Positions 11,257-22,948 of a stretch of DNA of 64,000 nt are shown piece after piece. The notes under the pieces were generated by a model. That model saw only the letters and a program-made list of their open reading frames with translations. It was not told the DNA's origin and made no database searches. This DNA comes from Cephalotus follicularis. Taxonomy: Eukaryota > Streptophyta > Magnoliopsida > Oxalidales > Cephalotaceae. Where the stretch lies: the NCBI GenBank assembly GCA_001972305.1, contig BDDD01002046.1, forward strand, positions 117,498-181,497. Direction: 5' to 3'. The position numbers and the translations under genes were made by a program. Position 1 is the first letter of the stretch, and the number at the start of each line of letters is the position of its first letter.

Positions 11257-11445
11257 CAGCCGACTGTTACAGAGCACCAACCGACTGGGGAAGCTTGGCA
11301 GTCGACTAATCACAAGGGTCAGCCGACTACACAAGACAGACTGCAGGCAGTCGACTGTCACATAGATCCAGTGTCGACTTGTTCATAGGGCAGTCGACTA
11401 CACAATCCAATCTAGCCGACTGTCCACAAGAACAGCCGACTGTTT
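11257..11445. repeat. Phased CAGYCGRCTG array, TE2 3' LTR
   Basis: Variants of the self-complementary 10-mer CAGTCGACTG start at 11257, 11278, 11299, 11320, 11348, 11371, 11391, 11413 and 11433. Gaps are 21, 21, 21, 28, 23, 20, 22 and 20 bp. The matching array in the 5' LTR is at about 27074-27285. Confidence 0.85.
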
Positions 11446-12317
11446 TGGACGACAGAACAGCAGAAATTCGACATTTTAATGCAGAAATTGGTTTAAACAA
11501 AAATGACATTAAACCAGAGACACAAGAACATAAACATATGACCTTATATGACATTTAGATGATACAGAATCACATAATTGAAAGGGAAAAAGATGGACAG
11601 TGGCTTAACTTCCAAGGAAGTTAAGCCACACATTTAACATGTGCATACATATATGTCCAGATTTCTGTCCATTATCTCTTGCAGACCTTAAAACCAGATT
11701 ATGACATGTTTAGGGCGTTTAAAACATGCTGACAGGCTTAATAACACAATGACAAACACAATAAGGCAGGAATTCAACTTAAAGGACACTAAGAACACTA
11801 ACAACAAAACCAAAAGACAAGTGAAACAAACCAGCAGTGAGATTACTAACCTGCAATGATTATCAAGAACACCGAAACAGCAGAAGAATACCACAATTAA
11901 TTTGTTACCCGGCTGTACACAGGAGACCAAGGAGAAAACCAAAGAGAAAAGTATAAAGCTTTAAACCAATCAAAGAACTCAACAAAAGGGCGACAAAAGA
12001 TTGAGATTACCTCAAACAACCTGATGAAACGATTTCACAACGATCAACAAACTCCAATAATGCAGAAACTCGGCAGTGACACTTTGCAGAAAAGAGAGGC
12101 AACATTTAAAAGGCAATGTCTCTCACCAAAAGGAAAAAGGAAGACAAAAATCTGATAAAAAAGGAAGAAGAGAGGATTTCAGGGAATGAGAAAGGAAGAA
12201 GAGATTACAACCGTGTGAAATGATGAGGGGAGGGAGAGGATTACGGGAGAAGAGAGGAAGAAAAGGAAAGAAAGGAAAATAAGGAAAAAGAAAAGTATTA
12301 AAAGAAATGTAATCAAA

Positions 12318-12358
12318 TAAAAGAAAAGAAAAGAAAAGAAAAGAAAAGAAAAGAAAAG
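12318..12358. repeat. (AAAAG)n microsatellite
   Basis: Eight AAAAG units. The corresponding place in the TE2 5' LTR (28151-28170) has only four, so the two LTRs have diverged in copy number since insertion. Confidence 0.9.
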
Positions 12359-12637
12359 GTTTTAAAAATAATTGTTTTAGTAAAATAAAATTTTGAATTA
12401 AGAAAAATAAAAAAAACCCAAACCCAACATTGCATATCCAAAAATTCAGGCTGGTACCAATCAGCCCAAATCACATAGGCCCAAAACGAAGGGCAACCGA
12501 GCTTTAAAATTAAACAAATTTAAAAGTCCGAAAACAAACACATAAAAAGTCCGTAAAACACATACGAGCAGACAGGGTATTACATCCAACCCCCCTAAAA
12601 AAAAGATTTCGTCCTAAAATCACAACATACACATACC

Positions 12638-13387
12638 TCAAACAAACAAGTGCGGATATCGCTCCCGAATATGCTCCTCAAGCTCCCAAGTGGCCTCACG
12701 TTCAGAATGATTTGTCCACAGAACTTTTACAAAAGAAACGGTCTTGTTACGCATCACCCGTTCCTGTCGATCTAGAATAGCCTCGGCCTCCTCGTCACAA
12801 GATAGATCTTCCCGAATACTGTCCAACGGATAGTGAACCACGTGTAGGGGATGATACTGATAACCTCTCAGCAAAGACACGTGGAACACATTATGGATGA
12901 GTGCTAACTGAGGAGGCAAAGCTAACCGATAAGCAACCGCGCCTATCTTCTCCAGAACTTCGAAAGGCCCGATAAACCGCGGACTCAACTTTCCCTTCAG
13001 CCTAAAACGTCGGACTCCTTTCCAAGGTGAAACTTTCAAGAACACATGTTCACCTACCTTGAACTCCAAGTCCCTCTGATATCTGTCTGCATAACTCTTC
13101 TGTCGAGATTGAGCTGCTTTCAATCTCTCCCTTGCTATTGCCACTTTCTCGGTAGTGATCTGCTCTAGCTCGGGTCCCTCGATAACTCGCTCTCCAACCT
13201 CATCCCAACATGTTGGAGCTCGACACTTCCTCCCATAAAGAGCTTCAAACGGAGCCATACCGATACTAGCATGCCAACTGTTATTGTAGGCAAACTCCAC
13301 CAAGCTCAAATACTCATCCTAGTTTCCAGTCCACTCCAACGCACAAGCCCTCAACATATCCTCTAAGGTCTGGATGGTCCTCTCATT
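12638..13387 (-). pseudogene. TE2 integrase C-terminus and chromodomain
   Basis: Continues the integrase after a TAG near 13386: NERTIQTLEDMLRACALEW, another stop near 13318, then LVEFAYNNSWHASIGMAPFE. The DNA-binding part follows ([48 protein letters not shown]). The chromodomain is about 12638-12830 ([20 protein letters not shown] with ATWELEEHIRERYPHLFV). From 13309 down to the final stop it is uninterrupted. This is the best-preserved chromodomain in the window. Confidence 0.9.
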
Positions 13388-13984
13388 CTACCTATCAGTC
13401 TGTGGATGGAAAGCTGTACTGTAACTGAGCCTAGTACCCCAAGCTTTCTGAAACCCTTTCCAAAACCGCAAAGTGAAACGAGGATCCCTATCCGAAACAA
13501 TGGATACCGGAGTCCCATGTAGTCTCACTATCTCCTGCTGAAACACTTCATCCAAATGATCAACAGAGAATTCCTCTCGGATAGCCAAGAAGTGAGCCGA
13601 TTTAGTCAATCGATCCACTACTAGCCAAATAGCATCGTTCCTCCTGAAAGTTCTCGGTAAACCCGTAACAAAGTCCATCGAAATGCTTTCCCATTTCCAT
13701 ACCGGGACTTCCAAGGGCTGTAGTAAACCACTAGCATGCTGGTGCTCAATCTTTACCTGCTGACAGATCAAACACTTCCCAACATACTCCGCTACATCCC
13801 TTTTCATTCCATTCCACCAGAAGTTCTTCTTCAAGTCCCTATACATTTTCATAGAACCCGGATGTATAGAAAATGGAGAACTGTGTGCCTCTGACAAAAT
13901 AGCATCTCTGATAGAAGAATTCGCCGGAACACACAACCGATTACCCAGCCATATCACACCATGCTCATCTATACGGAACTCTGA
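13388..13984 (-). pseudogene. TE2 integrase zinc finger and catalytic core
   Basis: Zinc-finger residues are H in EAHSS, H in SIHPG, and CLIC (C-x2-C). The catalytic Asp pair is in [10 protein letters not shown] and VSDRDPRF. The core stops at HPQTDR followed by TAG, where TE14 has Gly-Gln; CAG to TAG and GGG to AGG are both transitions. The catalytic Glu follows in the next open stretch (NERTIQTLED), exactly where expected. Confidence 0.9.
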
Positions 13985-14191
13985 TTGCTTACCCTTTTCG
14001 ACATTCTGGACTAAGGCCCAAAGTTCACCATCATCACTCTGAGCTGTCTTAATCCAAGATACAAGAGTCGGCTCTACATTCATTGCAGCAACACAACCTT
14101 CAGAACCCCAAAGATACAGATGTAAATCCATCCCCTCCCTATCAGCTATCAACTGCGGGTGAGTAAGCAAATCCGCTACACTCCCAGAACT

Positions 14192-14781
14192 CTTCTGACT
14201 AAGAGCATTAGCTACCACATTTGCTTTACCAAGATGGTACTGAATATTCAGATCATAGTCTTTCAGAAGTTCCAACCACCTTCTCTGACGCATGTTCAAC
14301 TCCTTCTGCGTAAAGATATACTTGAGACTCTTATGATCGGTAAAGACGTCACAAGTTTCTCCGTACAAATAGTGCCTCCAGATCTTCAACGTAACTACTA
14401 CTGCTACCAGCTCAAGATCATGTGTAGGATAGTTTACCTCATAATGCTTCAACTGTCTCGAAGCATAAGCTATCACATGACCGTGCTGCATCAAAACACA
14501 CCCCAAACCTTTCTTAGAAGCATCGCTATAAATCTGGTATCCACCCGACCCAGATGGTAAACGAAGGATCGGTGCTGATACAAGACCATTCTTCAGTTTC
14601 TCGAAACTTGCTTCACGCTCTTCATTCCATTCAAACTTAGCTCCTTTCCTCATAAGCTGAGTTAGTGGTAAGCCTATAGAGGAAAAACCTTTCACAAACC
14701 GCCTATAGTATCCAGCTAAGCCCAAAAAGCTCCTAACTTCCATCACTGTGGTAGGTCTCAGCCATTTAGTAGTAACCTGTT
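14192..14781 (-). pseudogene. TE2 RT connection and RNase H
   Basis: [20 protein letters not shown] ends the RT thumb. RNase H follows ([52 protein letters not shown]). The usual last acid (VADAL) is replaced by Asn (VANAL), so one catalytic residue is missing. Upstream at about 14778-14795 the reading runs into TE4, and the RT core is absent. Compared with TE14, about 520 bp of RT are missing between 14781 and 20885. Confidence 0.88.
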
Positions 14782-14794
14782 CACGTAAAAAGAA

Positions 14795-16020
14795 TGTTTT
14801 AAAATTTATAGCCGCAAGTGCACGGATCATGCAGTAACGGATCAAACACAGGGAAACGTAAACTAGTTGTAATTTATCCAACCTAGGCGAAGTATACCAA
14901 ATTTGAGATAAACTATTAAAAACTACTCTTAATTATGCAAAATAAATAATCAAAACAAGAAATTAAGACTTTGAATTCGAAAGTACCAAGAAATAAAATA
15001 TGCAATTTTTAAACTTAATCAAAACAACTAATAAAGAGTGAAAAGAAAATATATAATTAAGAAACGGTTTTGGGGTATAGAATCTCACCGTCGATTGTAT
15101 TGAACAATTCCATTTGCTTGAACGATCATACCTTGATAATTAGCGGCAGCTAGGTCTATACAGAGTGCGGTGATGATGACAAGACGTATGAGTAGCCATG
15201 CTAGGTCTATATGAAGTACGGCACGATAACGGCGGCAAGACGTATGAGTAGACATGCTAGGTCTATACGAAATGTGTTCGTTGCGACAAATCATATGAGT
15301 AGACTCCGTTGAATTAAGCACCATTTATTCACCAACTTTCAGCTTCATCGACAAGATGTTTGTGGATTTTAATCGGACAGACAAAGTGTGTGCGAAGGCA
15401 GAAATATTGAAGAACAAATAAAATATTCAAGGATTTTTATTGATGGAATTGAAACAATAACAATCTAGGATTTGTTCTTCCCTAAAACCTTAAAAAGTTT
15501 AGCTACTAAACATTGTGAAACAAAAACTGAATTGATAAAAGAAATTAGGGTTCTATAGCCTCTTCTTACTCTACATATATGTTTTGGTCGGCCATGCCTT
15601 GTTTATATACTACAAAACTGATCAAAAACGGAAATAAAGTAATCCTAGTTACAAAATCTGGCAAAAAAACTAATCTTTCTATTTCTGCTGCAAAGGAAGA
15701 CGTCGACTTCTTTTGAAAGGCGTCGATGTCTTCTTGTAAAAGTCGCGTCTTGCTGAGATGCATGTCAAAGACGTTGACTCTTAAGGTGAAAGACGTCGAC
15801 TCTTAAGGTCCAAAAGTTACAGGTCGAATTTGCACAAAGACATCTATCCCTATGATGAAAGACGTCGATCCCTTGTTCATAGCTCTTTGTATTGCCCAGA
15901 AAAGACGTCGACTTCTAACAAAAGACGTCGACGTGTTTGTGTAAACCCAGCGACTTAAATCTTGCATTGTCCTCAATGCACTAGAAACAAACTAAAGAAA
16001 AGAAAAATGCATGATCACAC
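14795..16020 (-). repeat. TE4 3' LTR (inner boundary approximate)
   Basis: Noncoding DNA between the integrase end (16080) and the element end (14795). The outer end has the GCCGCAAGTGCACGG block. At 15700-15935 GTCGAC/GTCGAT motifs recur, many 20-22 bp apart (15702, 15722, 15742, then 15773, 15795, and 15907, 15927). The inner boundary is a guess because the 5' LTR is missing and no clear PPT is visible. The small frames at 15085-15324 and 15566-15763 are not supported as genes. Confidence 0.6.
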
Positions 16021-16079
16021 AAATATAAGAAACAATGCAATAAAATAAAGAACAAAGGGGTAGGGTTTACGGGATATGA

Positions 16080-17459
16080 TCATGGAGGCTCATAAAGAGG
16101 CTCATGCAAGTCCATGGCCTCTTTCAACGGCGCAGCCGGAAGCTCTAAAAATTTCTTCAATCGTTGCCCATTTACTTTGAACACATCTTTAGTACCTGGC
16201 TTACATATCTCAAAAACACCATGTGAGAAAACATTTTTAACAATGTAAGGACCATCCCAATGAGATCTCAATTTTCCAGGAAACAAATGTAAACGTGAAT
16301 TATATAAAAGAACCTTGTCTCCCACTTTGAAATTTTTCCGCAAAATCCACGCATCATGAAAAGCCTTGGTCTTTTCTTTGGAAATCTTTGCATTGTCATA
16401 CGCGTCATGACGAATTTCTTCTAACTCGGATAATTGAAGTGCACGATGACTACCCGCAATGGAACGATCAAAGTTAAATTACTTAATAGCCCAAAATGCT
16501 CGATGTTCTAATTCCACAGGAAGATGACAAGCTTTAACATACACAAGACGGTAAGGAGATTGACCAATGTCAGTTTTGAAAGCGGTTCGATAAGCCCATA
16601 AAGCATCCACAAGTCGCGAGGACCAATCCTTTCTATTGGGGTTGACTGTTTTTTTGAGAATTTGCTTGATTTGGCGATTAGATACCTCAACTTGCCTACT
16701 CGTTTGGGGATGATATGGTGTGGCAAGCTTGTGAGTGATCCCATATATTTTCATAAGTGCTTCAAACGAATGATTGCAAAAATGAGTACCTCTATCACTG
16801 ATAATGGCACGTGGGGGGCCAAAACGAGAAAAAATATGGCCCTTGAGAAATTTGACAACAACAGAGTTGTCATTAGTTCGACAAGGAATCGCCTCAATCC
16901 ATTTTGAAACATAATCAACAGCTAGAAGGATGTATAAATTCCCAAATGAATTTGGAAACGGACCCATAAAATCAATACCCCAAACATCAAAAATCTCGAC
17001 CGTCAAAATCGGTGTCAAAGGCATCATATTTCGTTTAGTCACACGGCCTAAAGCTTGACACGAAGCACAAGCCTTACAGTACTGAAATGCATCTTTAAAA
17101 ATCGTCGGCCAATAAAAACCACATTGTAAAACCTTAGCCGCTCTCTTGGTCGAGCCGAAATGACCACCACATGCTTGATCATGACAAAAAGATAGGAGTG
17201 AGCGATGTTCATGATCAGGAACACATCGTCGCAAAATTAAATCCGGACATGCTTTAAGAAGATAAGGATCATCCCAATAATAATGTTTTGGTTACGACAG
17301 AAACCTATGCTTAACTTGAGCGGACCAATTCGAGGGTACACTTCCCGTAACAAGATAATTCACTATGTCCGCATACCATGGTTCGCTCTCAACGTGCATA
17401 ATATGCTCATCAGGAAAACTCTCATTAATCAGACCATGGACATCGGGTGTATTGGGAAG
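16080..17459 (-). pseudogene. TE4 integrase
   Basis: The core (16479-17234) has zinc residues H18, H25, C56 and C59 and catalytic D88, D147 and E183, with 35 residues between the last two. The whole catalytic set is present. After one stop near 16478 the C-terminal domain continues ([46 protein letters not shown]) to 16080. There is no chromodomain, as expected for Athila/Tat. 17235-17459 is the decayed link to RNase H. Confidence 0.9.
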
Positions 17460-18359
17460 TCAGGATAGATGGTTAGCTACCAAATTCTCAGTTCCTTTCT
17501 TGTCTCGAATTTCAACGTCAAACTCTTGAAGGAGTATAACCCATCGGATAAGACGCGCTTTTGCATCCTTTTTACTCATGAGATGTCGAATCGCAGCATG
17601 ATCAGTATACACGATGACATGTGATCCTAAAAGATACGATTGAAATTTCTCGAGGGCATAGACCACAGCTAAGAATTCCTTCTCAGTGGTCGTGTAATTC
17701 AATTGCGCATCGGAAAGGGTCCTACTAGCATAATAAATGTCGTGAGGCAGTTTATTCATTCTTTGTCCGAGAACAGCTCCAATGGCACTATCGGAAGCGT
17801 CGCACATGATCTCAAAAGGCTCAATCCAAATGGGTGTCTGAATGATAGGAGCGGAAGTGAGCTCCTTGTTTAAGCGGTTAAATGCTACAAGGCACTCATC
17901 AGAGAAAACAAAATCTTGATCCTTCTCTAAGAGTGAAGTCAAGGGGCGTGCGACCTTGCTAAAATCCTTGATGAACCTTCGATAAAAACCAGCATGTCCG
18001 AGGAATGATCGGATATATTTCACATTACGAGATGGAGGCAAATGCTTGATGACTTCAATTTTCACTTTATCTACTTGAATTCCTTCTATTGATACTACAT
18101 GTCCAAGAACGATCCCCTTCTTCACCATGAAATTGCACTTTTCCCAATTAAGCACTAAATTCTTCTCTCGACTTCTTTCAAGTACTAATTTTAGGTGATG
18201 AAGGCATTGAGAAAATGAGGAACCATGCACAGAAAAGTCATCCATAAACACTTCAAGAAAGTCTTCCACCATGTCACAGAAAATACTCATCATGCACCTT
18301 TGGAAAGGGCATGTGAATATGGTTTTCTCTTGATCTTGCGGAGCGATGGGAATTTGATT
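17460..18359 (-). pseudogene. TE4 RT (C-terminal part) and RNase H
   Basis: [11 protein letters not shown] holds the catalytic FMDD. The thumb is [20 protein letters not shown]. RNase H motifs are [30 protein letters not shown] and [12 protein letters not shown], ending [13 protein letters not shown]. Just upstream, the frame passes from FTCPF directly to QRCMMSIF. The conserved block around MPFG and CNAPATF found in Athila RTs is missing, an in-frame loss of about 19 residues near 18295-18305. Confidence 0.88.
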
Positions 18360-19592
18360 TTATCCGGAGTATCCATCGAGAAAACAATAGTACTCATGAC
18401 CAGCTAACCTATCAAGCATTTGATCGATAAACGGAAGTGGAAAATGATCCTTCCAAGTTGCTGTATTCAACTTTCGGTAGTCAATGCACACACTCCATCC
18501 GGTTTGGATTTTCATAGGAAGTAAATCATCAGTGGAGGATTGCACTACCGTTACTCTGGATTTCTTCAGAACAATGTGGACTGGGCTTACCCATTGAATA
18601 TCCGAAATGGGGTAAATGATCCCATTGTCCAGCCACTTCAAGATTCCTTTTTGTATGGCTTCTTTCATCAAAGGATTTGGTCTTTGCTGAGGTTCTCTAG
18701 AAGGTTTGGATTCTTCTATGAGATTTATGCGATGCTCACAAATAGAAGGGCTAATTCCTTTGATGTCAGCCATCGTCCAACCAATTACCTCTTTGTTTTC
18801 TTTGAGTAGGTCAATAACCTCCTCTTCCTGACGGGGAGTAAGATCAGATGAAATGATAATAGGAAGAGTTTGGTTGTCACCTAAAAATGAGTATTTCAAT
18901 GTAGAGGGCAATTCTTTGAGCTCAAGTTTCGGAGGCTCCTGAATTGATGGTTTAGGCAAGGATGTGGACAAGGGGCCCACCGGCTCTAATGGCTGCATAC
19001 TAAACACATCAACGAAATCACCTCTATCGACATCCTCTAAATCCCGCATGCAATCATTAAAATTTCTATCAAAATCAATGTCAAAGTGTGTCTCAATATA
19101 ATCGAGAAATGCATGGATTGCATTCAATTCATCAAAATCAGCGGAATGCTTACCCAATCGGAAGACATTAAAATCCACGGACGTATTCCTGAAGCTTAAT
19201 CTCATCAGGCCATTTCGGCAATTGATTAACACATTGCTTGTAGCGAGGAAAGGTCTACTAAGGATAACAAGAATTTGATCATTTAAGTTTGCAACAGGCT
19301 GGGTATCTAAGACGACGAAGTCGACAGGAAAGAAAAACTCTGCAACCTTTATCAACACATCCTCGATTTTACCTCGCTGCACCTTCACAGACCTATCCGC
19401 TAATTGCAATGTCATCGTGGTTGGTCTTAACTCTCCTAATGCAAGCTTCTCATAAACTGATGATGGCAACAAGTTCACACTTGCTCCTAAATCAAGAAAG
19501 GCATGCTCAATTTTTGTTTCCAATGACACAAGAGACTGTCGGACAGCCAGGATCTTTATACTTTCGCATCGTGGGTTGCGAAAAAAGTGCAC
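18360..19592 (-). pseudogene. TE4 protease and RT N-terminal part
   Basis: EHAFLDLGASVNLLPSSVYEKL is the Athila-type protease region, with D-L-G in place of D-S/T-G. LVILSRPFLATSNVLINCRN is the second protease hallmark. After an acidic linker, RT starts (QWVSPVHIVLKKS, WSVCIDYRKLNTATWKDHFPLPFIDQ split by a stretch of leucine, lysine and aspartate) and ends at CFLDGYSG followed by a stop near 18360. Apart from that stop it is open for 410 codons. Confidence 0.88.
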
Positions 19593-19683
19593 TAATGTTG
19601 GCTGCCAAGAAAGTCTTTTTTGGAGTCTGAAGGATCCTCTTTTTCGTGCATAAGTCTTTTAGGACTTTTGCGTAAGAGGGCAC

Positions 19684-20880
19684 CTATTCAATGGCTTCAA
19701 GCAATGGAATATTAATGTGGACTTGCTTAAACGTTTCAATGATCTTCTCCATTATTGGGGCTTTCTTGTTTTGCAATCTTTTTGGAAAGGGAGCTGGTGG
19801 GTCAAATGAACGTTTTGGCTCCTCGACCGGTTGTTTCTTCTTTTCGTCCTCTTCTTCCTTCCTCAAATCATCGTGCGTATTCAATTGCATTGGTTGCAAG
19901 GATGGGTCAGCCAACGGTTCTTGATAATTTTGTTGCGCCAATGGTTCCTCCATTTGCTCGCTCACGTTCTTCGTTTGATCCGCTGGATGGTATTCATTTC
20001 CACTCCTTAGGGAAAAAACTTGTTTTGATGGACCCGAGGAGGAAGCTAAATTTTGCGGATTTACAGGTTGTTGGATTTGAGCGGAATGGTTTAAGGCAGT
20101 CCTAGGATTCGGGTCAGGTTGTGAGGGCATTTTTCCTTTTTCTCTTTCGTGCAGAGCTGATGCTAGTTGTGAAATTTGTTTTTCCATATTATGCTGACTA
20201 GTCATCATGGTGCTCATTAGAAGTTCTATGCTCTTTTCTAACGACGAAATCCTAGATGTATCATCCCTTTGGTTAGGCAAACTTGATGTCTGTTGACTTG
20301 AGAATTGATTTTGTGGTGGGAAGGATGGTCGAATAGTGTTCGAATTTTGGGAGAACCTTTGAAATGTCTGCTGTGGTACAGACTGGCTAGGGAAGCTCGA
20401 AGGTTGTCCCGAATGGTGTGGAGGTGGGGCACCAACGCTAGAAGGCTGCCCCGAAAAGCTTGATTGTCCTCGCATGTTGCCCTTGACTCCATGAGAGGTT
20501 TGGATGATTTCGCCAACCTGGATTGTAAGTGTTATTATACGGGTTGTATTGGTTCATAGCAGACACATTCTCAGGAGTATATTGGCTGTCAATATAGTTT
20601 TGGCATTCTTCAAAAACACGGTTTGGGGACTGACACCAAGAACACAAAGGGGTACTTTGATCGATTTGGTTTACTTGTGTGGAGCCCCTAAGCAACGACT
20701 CTATTCTCTTGAGGCGACTATCTAACTGTGCCTCGAGCGCAACTGCTCCTTCTATAACGTACCCTTTATTTGGCAATGCTCTCTCGGAAGCTTGAGCTGA
20801 CTCCCACTCTCTAGTTCGCTCACCCAAATCTAAAAGGAAATTCCATGCCTCATTTTCATCAGTGTACGAGGTGAACCCAT
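19684..20880 (-). pseudogene. TE4 Gag, partial
   Basis: The C-terminal half of an Athila-type Gag: EAWNFLLDLGERTREWESAQ upstream, a helical stretch (EAQLDSRLKRIESLLRGS), one CCHC-like region (CSWCQSPNRVFEECQN), then long Gln/Pro/Ser-rich spacers ending KAPIMEKIIETFKQVHINIP, the classic lead-in to the Athila protease. A frameshift lies near 20440-20475. The N-terminus is missing beyond about 20880, where the sequence switches to TE2 RT. Confidence 0.82.
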
Positions 20881-21209
20881 CGGGACTCTTTCTTCTTCAC
20901 AAAAAGAACCGGAGCACCCCACGGCGAAACACTAGGCCGAATGAAACCTCGATCCAACAGCTCTTGCAACTGTTCCTTCAATTCTTGTAGTTCCAATGGT
21001 GCCATCCTGTAAGGTGCCTTAGATAAAGGTGCCGCCCCAGGAATGAGTTCGATGGTAAACTCCACTTCCCGTTGCGGTGGCAAACCCGGTAACTCCTCCG
21101 AAAACACATCTGCAAAGTCTCGTACAACAGGATAGTCTTCAAGGCGAGACTTAACCTTTGAGACATCCCTCACAATAGCTAAGAAACCTTCAACGCCCAT
21201 AGCCACCAA
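20881..21209 (-). pseudogene. TE2 RT N-terminal part
   Basis: EDYPVVRDFADVFSEELPGL is the protease-RT linker, then LSKAPYRMAPLELQELKEQL and [20 protein letters not shown] open the RT fingers. Homology stops abruptly after KKK-E and the reading enters TE4. The RT palm, including the catalytic aspartates, is lost. Confidence 0.88.
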
Positions 21210-21254
21210 CTTCCTAGCCTTCAGGGCAGAGATAACTTTCTCTTCTTTTCTCGG

Positions 21255-21760
21255 TCATGAACCTTGATAAATAAAATCAGGTCTATTCACATCCCCAAAC
21301 AGAACCCTCCAAGCGTAGAATTCAGTCGTAGCCCGATGACGATCCAACCAGTTCATACCCAGAATCATATCGAAGTCATACATATCGATAGGAAGAAGAT
21401 CAGCATCACGAATCCGATCATCAAAAATTAGAGGACAAGCATAAAAACACACAGATATCACAACAGAAGAACCCGTAAGTGTCGAAAGAACCAAAGCTGG
21501 ATAAGGCAACTGTGAAGACATCCCAAGATACCGAACAAAAGACCTTGCTACAACCGAGTTGGTCGATCCAGTATCATATAAAACATAAGCCCTACGGTTA
21601 CCAACAGAAATTAAGCCCGAAACATTACCTGGTGCATTAGCAGCCTGTTAAGTCGTGATAGCAAAGACACGACCTCCCACATTGCGCTGTCCATGATATG
21701 CATTGTTCCCCTTCCTTTCCTTTGCACGAGGGTCAGGACAATCCTTCACGAAATGCCCTT
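21255..21760 (-). pseudogene. TE2 protease
   Basis: AYVLYDTGSTNSVVARSFVRY has an intact D-T-G, followed by FDMILGMNWLDRHRATTE. A TAA (near 21648) replaces a Gln codon that is intact in TE14, and a TGA lies at the 3' end near 21254. It sits between Gag and RT in the usual order. Confidence 0.88.
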
Positions 21761-22790
21761 TCTAACCACATACAAAATAGGCCCCGATAGCCTTGTAGCA
21801 CACTCCCACTGGATGCTGTCTACCGCAAACATCACACTTGGCAATCTGGACATCCGCGGCTCCCTGTGTCTGCCTTTGATCATTACCGAGCTGTTGCTGT
21901 CCCCGGTTATCAATCCTCTTTCCTCGCTTGCCACTTCTATTCTTATTATTCTGTCCAGAACCTTGCCCTTGAGAATCTCCTCTGTATCTCTTCCTGTCAC
22001 TTTCCTGACGAGCTGCCTGGAAATCTAGCCTCTCGAGTTCTATATTCTTTGTTGCATTTGCCACTTTAGAGACATCAGCAAACCTGGTGTTGATCAGTTT
22101 ACCCCAGAGGTGATAGTGTAACTTCCACTTGAACTTCTCAGCCTGCTCCAGTACTGTCCCCACTGCAGACCCAGCAAAACCAGCAAGCCTAGTGAAACGG
22201 GTCAGAAACTCCGTGACTGACTCCTCATCCTTCTGTCTGGTATTGATGAACTCCCTGGCGTAAGCCTCCTTATCAGCCGCGGGAAAGTACTGCTAATAAA
22301 AGACTTCGCAAAATTCGGACCAGGTCAAAGTCTCCGCATAGTTGCCACCTTTAGCCAAATCCACAGCCTTCCACCATTTCTGAGCATCACCGTCAAGCTT
22401 GTAAACAGCTAACTTAACCTTCTGCTCATCACTACAACCAAGGACATCAAAGATCTTGTCCATATGAGTAATCCAGTGCTCAGCCTCCATAGGAGTCGCG
22501 GCTAAGCTAAAAGACTGCGGTCTCTGCTTCTGGAACTGCTCAAGCAAGATATAGGTAGGCGTGTCAGTCCTGCCCCCAGCTTCTCCTCCACACTGAACAT
22601 CAGCTGGAGCATCCTCCTCAGCAACCGGCTCCCTACGGCCCAGATTCTGATTCTGTTCACTCATCACGCGTCGTACTTCCTGAGCGACCGCCTAACGTAC
22701 TAACACCTCCATAGTAGGCTCATTTCTGCCTTCCTGAGCCTCAACGAGTGCAGTCCTCCGAGCAGCGTTCCTTGTACGTGCGATCTACGA
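21761..22790 (-). pseudogene. TE2 Gag
   Basis: Starts near 22788 (RTRNAARRTALVEAQE), a stop follows near 22695, then an acidic spacer and the capsid-like core (FSLAATPMEAEHWITHMDKI, LGCSDEQKVKLAVYKLDGDA, WWKAVDLAKGG), a TAG near 22295, VTEFLTRFTRLAGFAGSAVG, and a basic Gln/Gly-rich tail. Two knuckles follow: CDVCGRQHPVGVC, and a second with its first Cys changed to Tyr and an in-frame TAG after FVCG. TE14 has a TAG at the same codon. Confidence 0.87.
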
Positions 22791-22937
22791 AAAGGCACTC
22801 AAAACATAAAATGTCACATAGAACAAAGACCAAAAAAGAAAACATATCATAAGACCATAACGGAAAAGCCTAACCCAGTGTCTACCCAATCTCACAGCTC
22901 AAACCTAGTTAGGTCTTCTAAGGAAACAAAACCTATT

Positions 22938-22948
22938 CTCTTATACCA
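22938..22948 (-). other. TE2 primer-binding site
   Basis: On the minus strand TGGTATAAGAG follows the 5' LTR end after a short spacer. One base differs from the TGGTATCAGAG seen in TE3, TE13 and TE14. The primer would be initiator tRNA-Met. Confidence 0.8.

Larger units (their letters stand above)
9926..12584 (-). repeat. TE2 3' LTR, inner part
   Basis: Continues the 3' LTR after TE3 and ends at 12584 in GGGTATTACA. It matches the 5' LTR at about 23020-28397 once TE5 is removed. It holds a conserved hairpin block (10163-10187), a phased palindrome array (11257-11445), a purine-rich stretch and an (AAAAG)8 run. The adjacent minus-strand PPT is the run read as CCAACCCCCCTAAAA at 12586-12600. 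No host coding is supported in these 2.7 kb. Confidence 0.9.
14795..20880 (-). mobile_element. TE4, Athila-type Ty3/gypsy element, 5'-truncated
   Basis: Non-chromodomain Ty3/gypsy element inserted in the TE2 RT. The left end, TGTTTTAAAATTTATAGCC at 14795, is an LTR terminus with the GCCGCAAGTGCACGG block usual in plant Athila/Tat LTRs. Right to left the element has partial Gag, protease, RT, RNase H and integrase, then the 3' LTR. The 5' LTR, primer site and Gag N-terminus are gone, and a piece of TE2 RT is lost at the same junction, so a deletion followed insertion. No target-site duplication remains. Confidence 0.85.
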
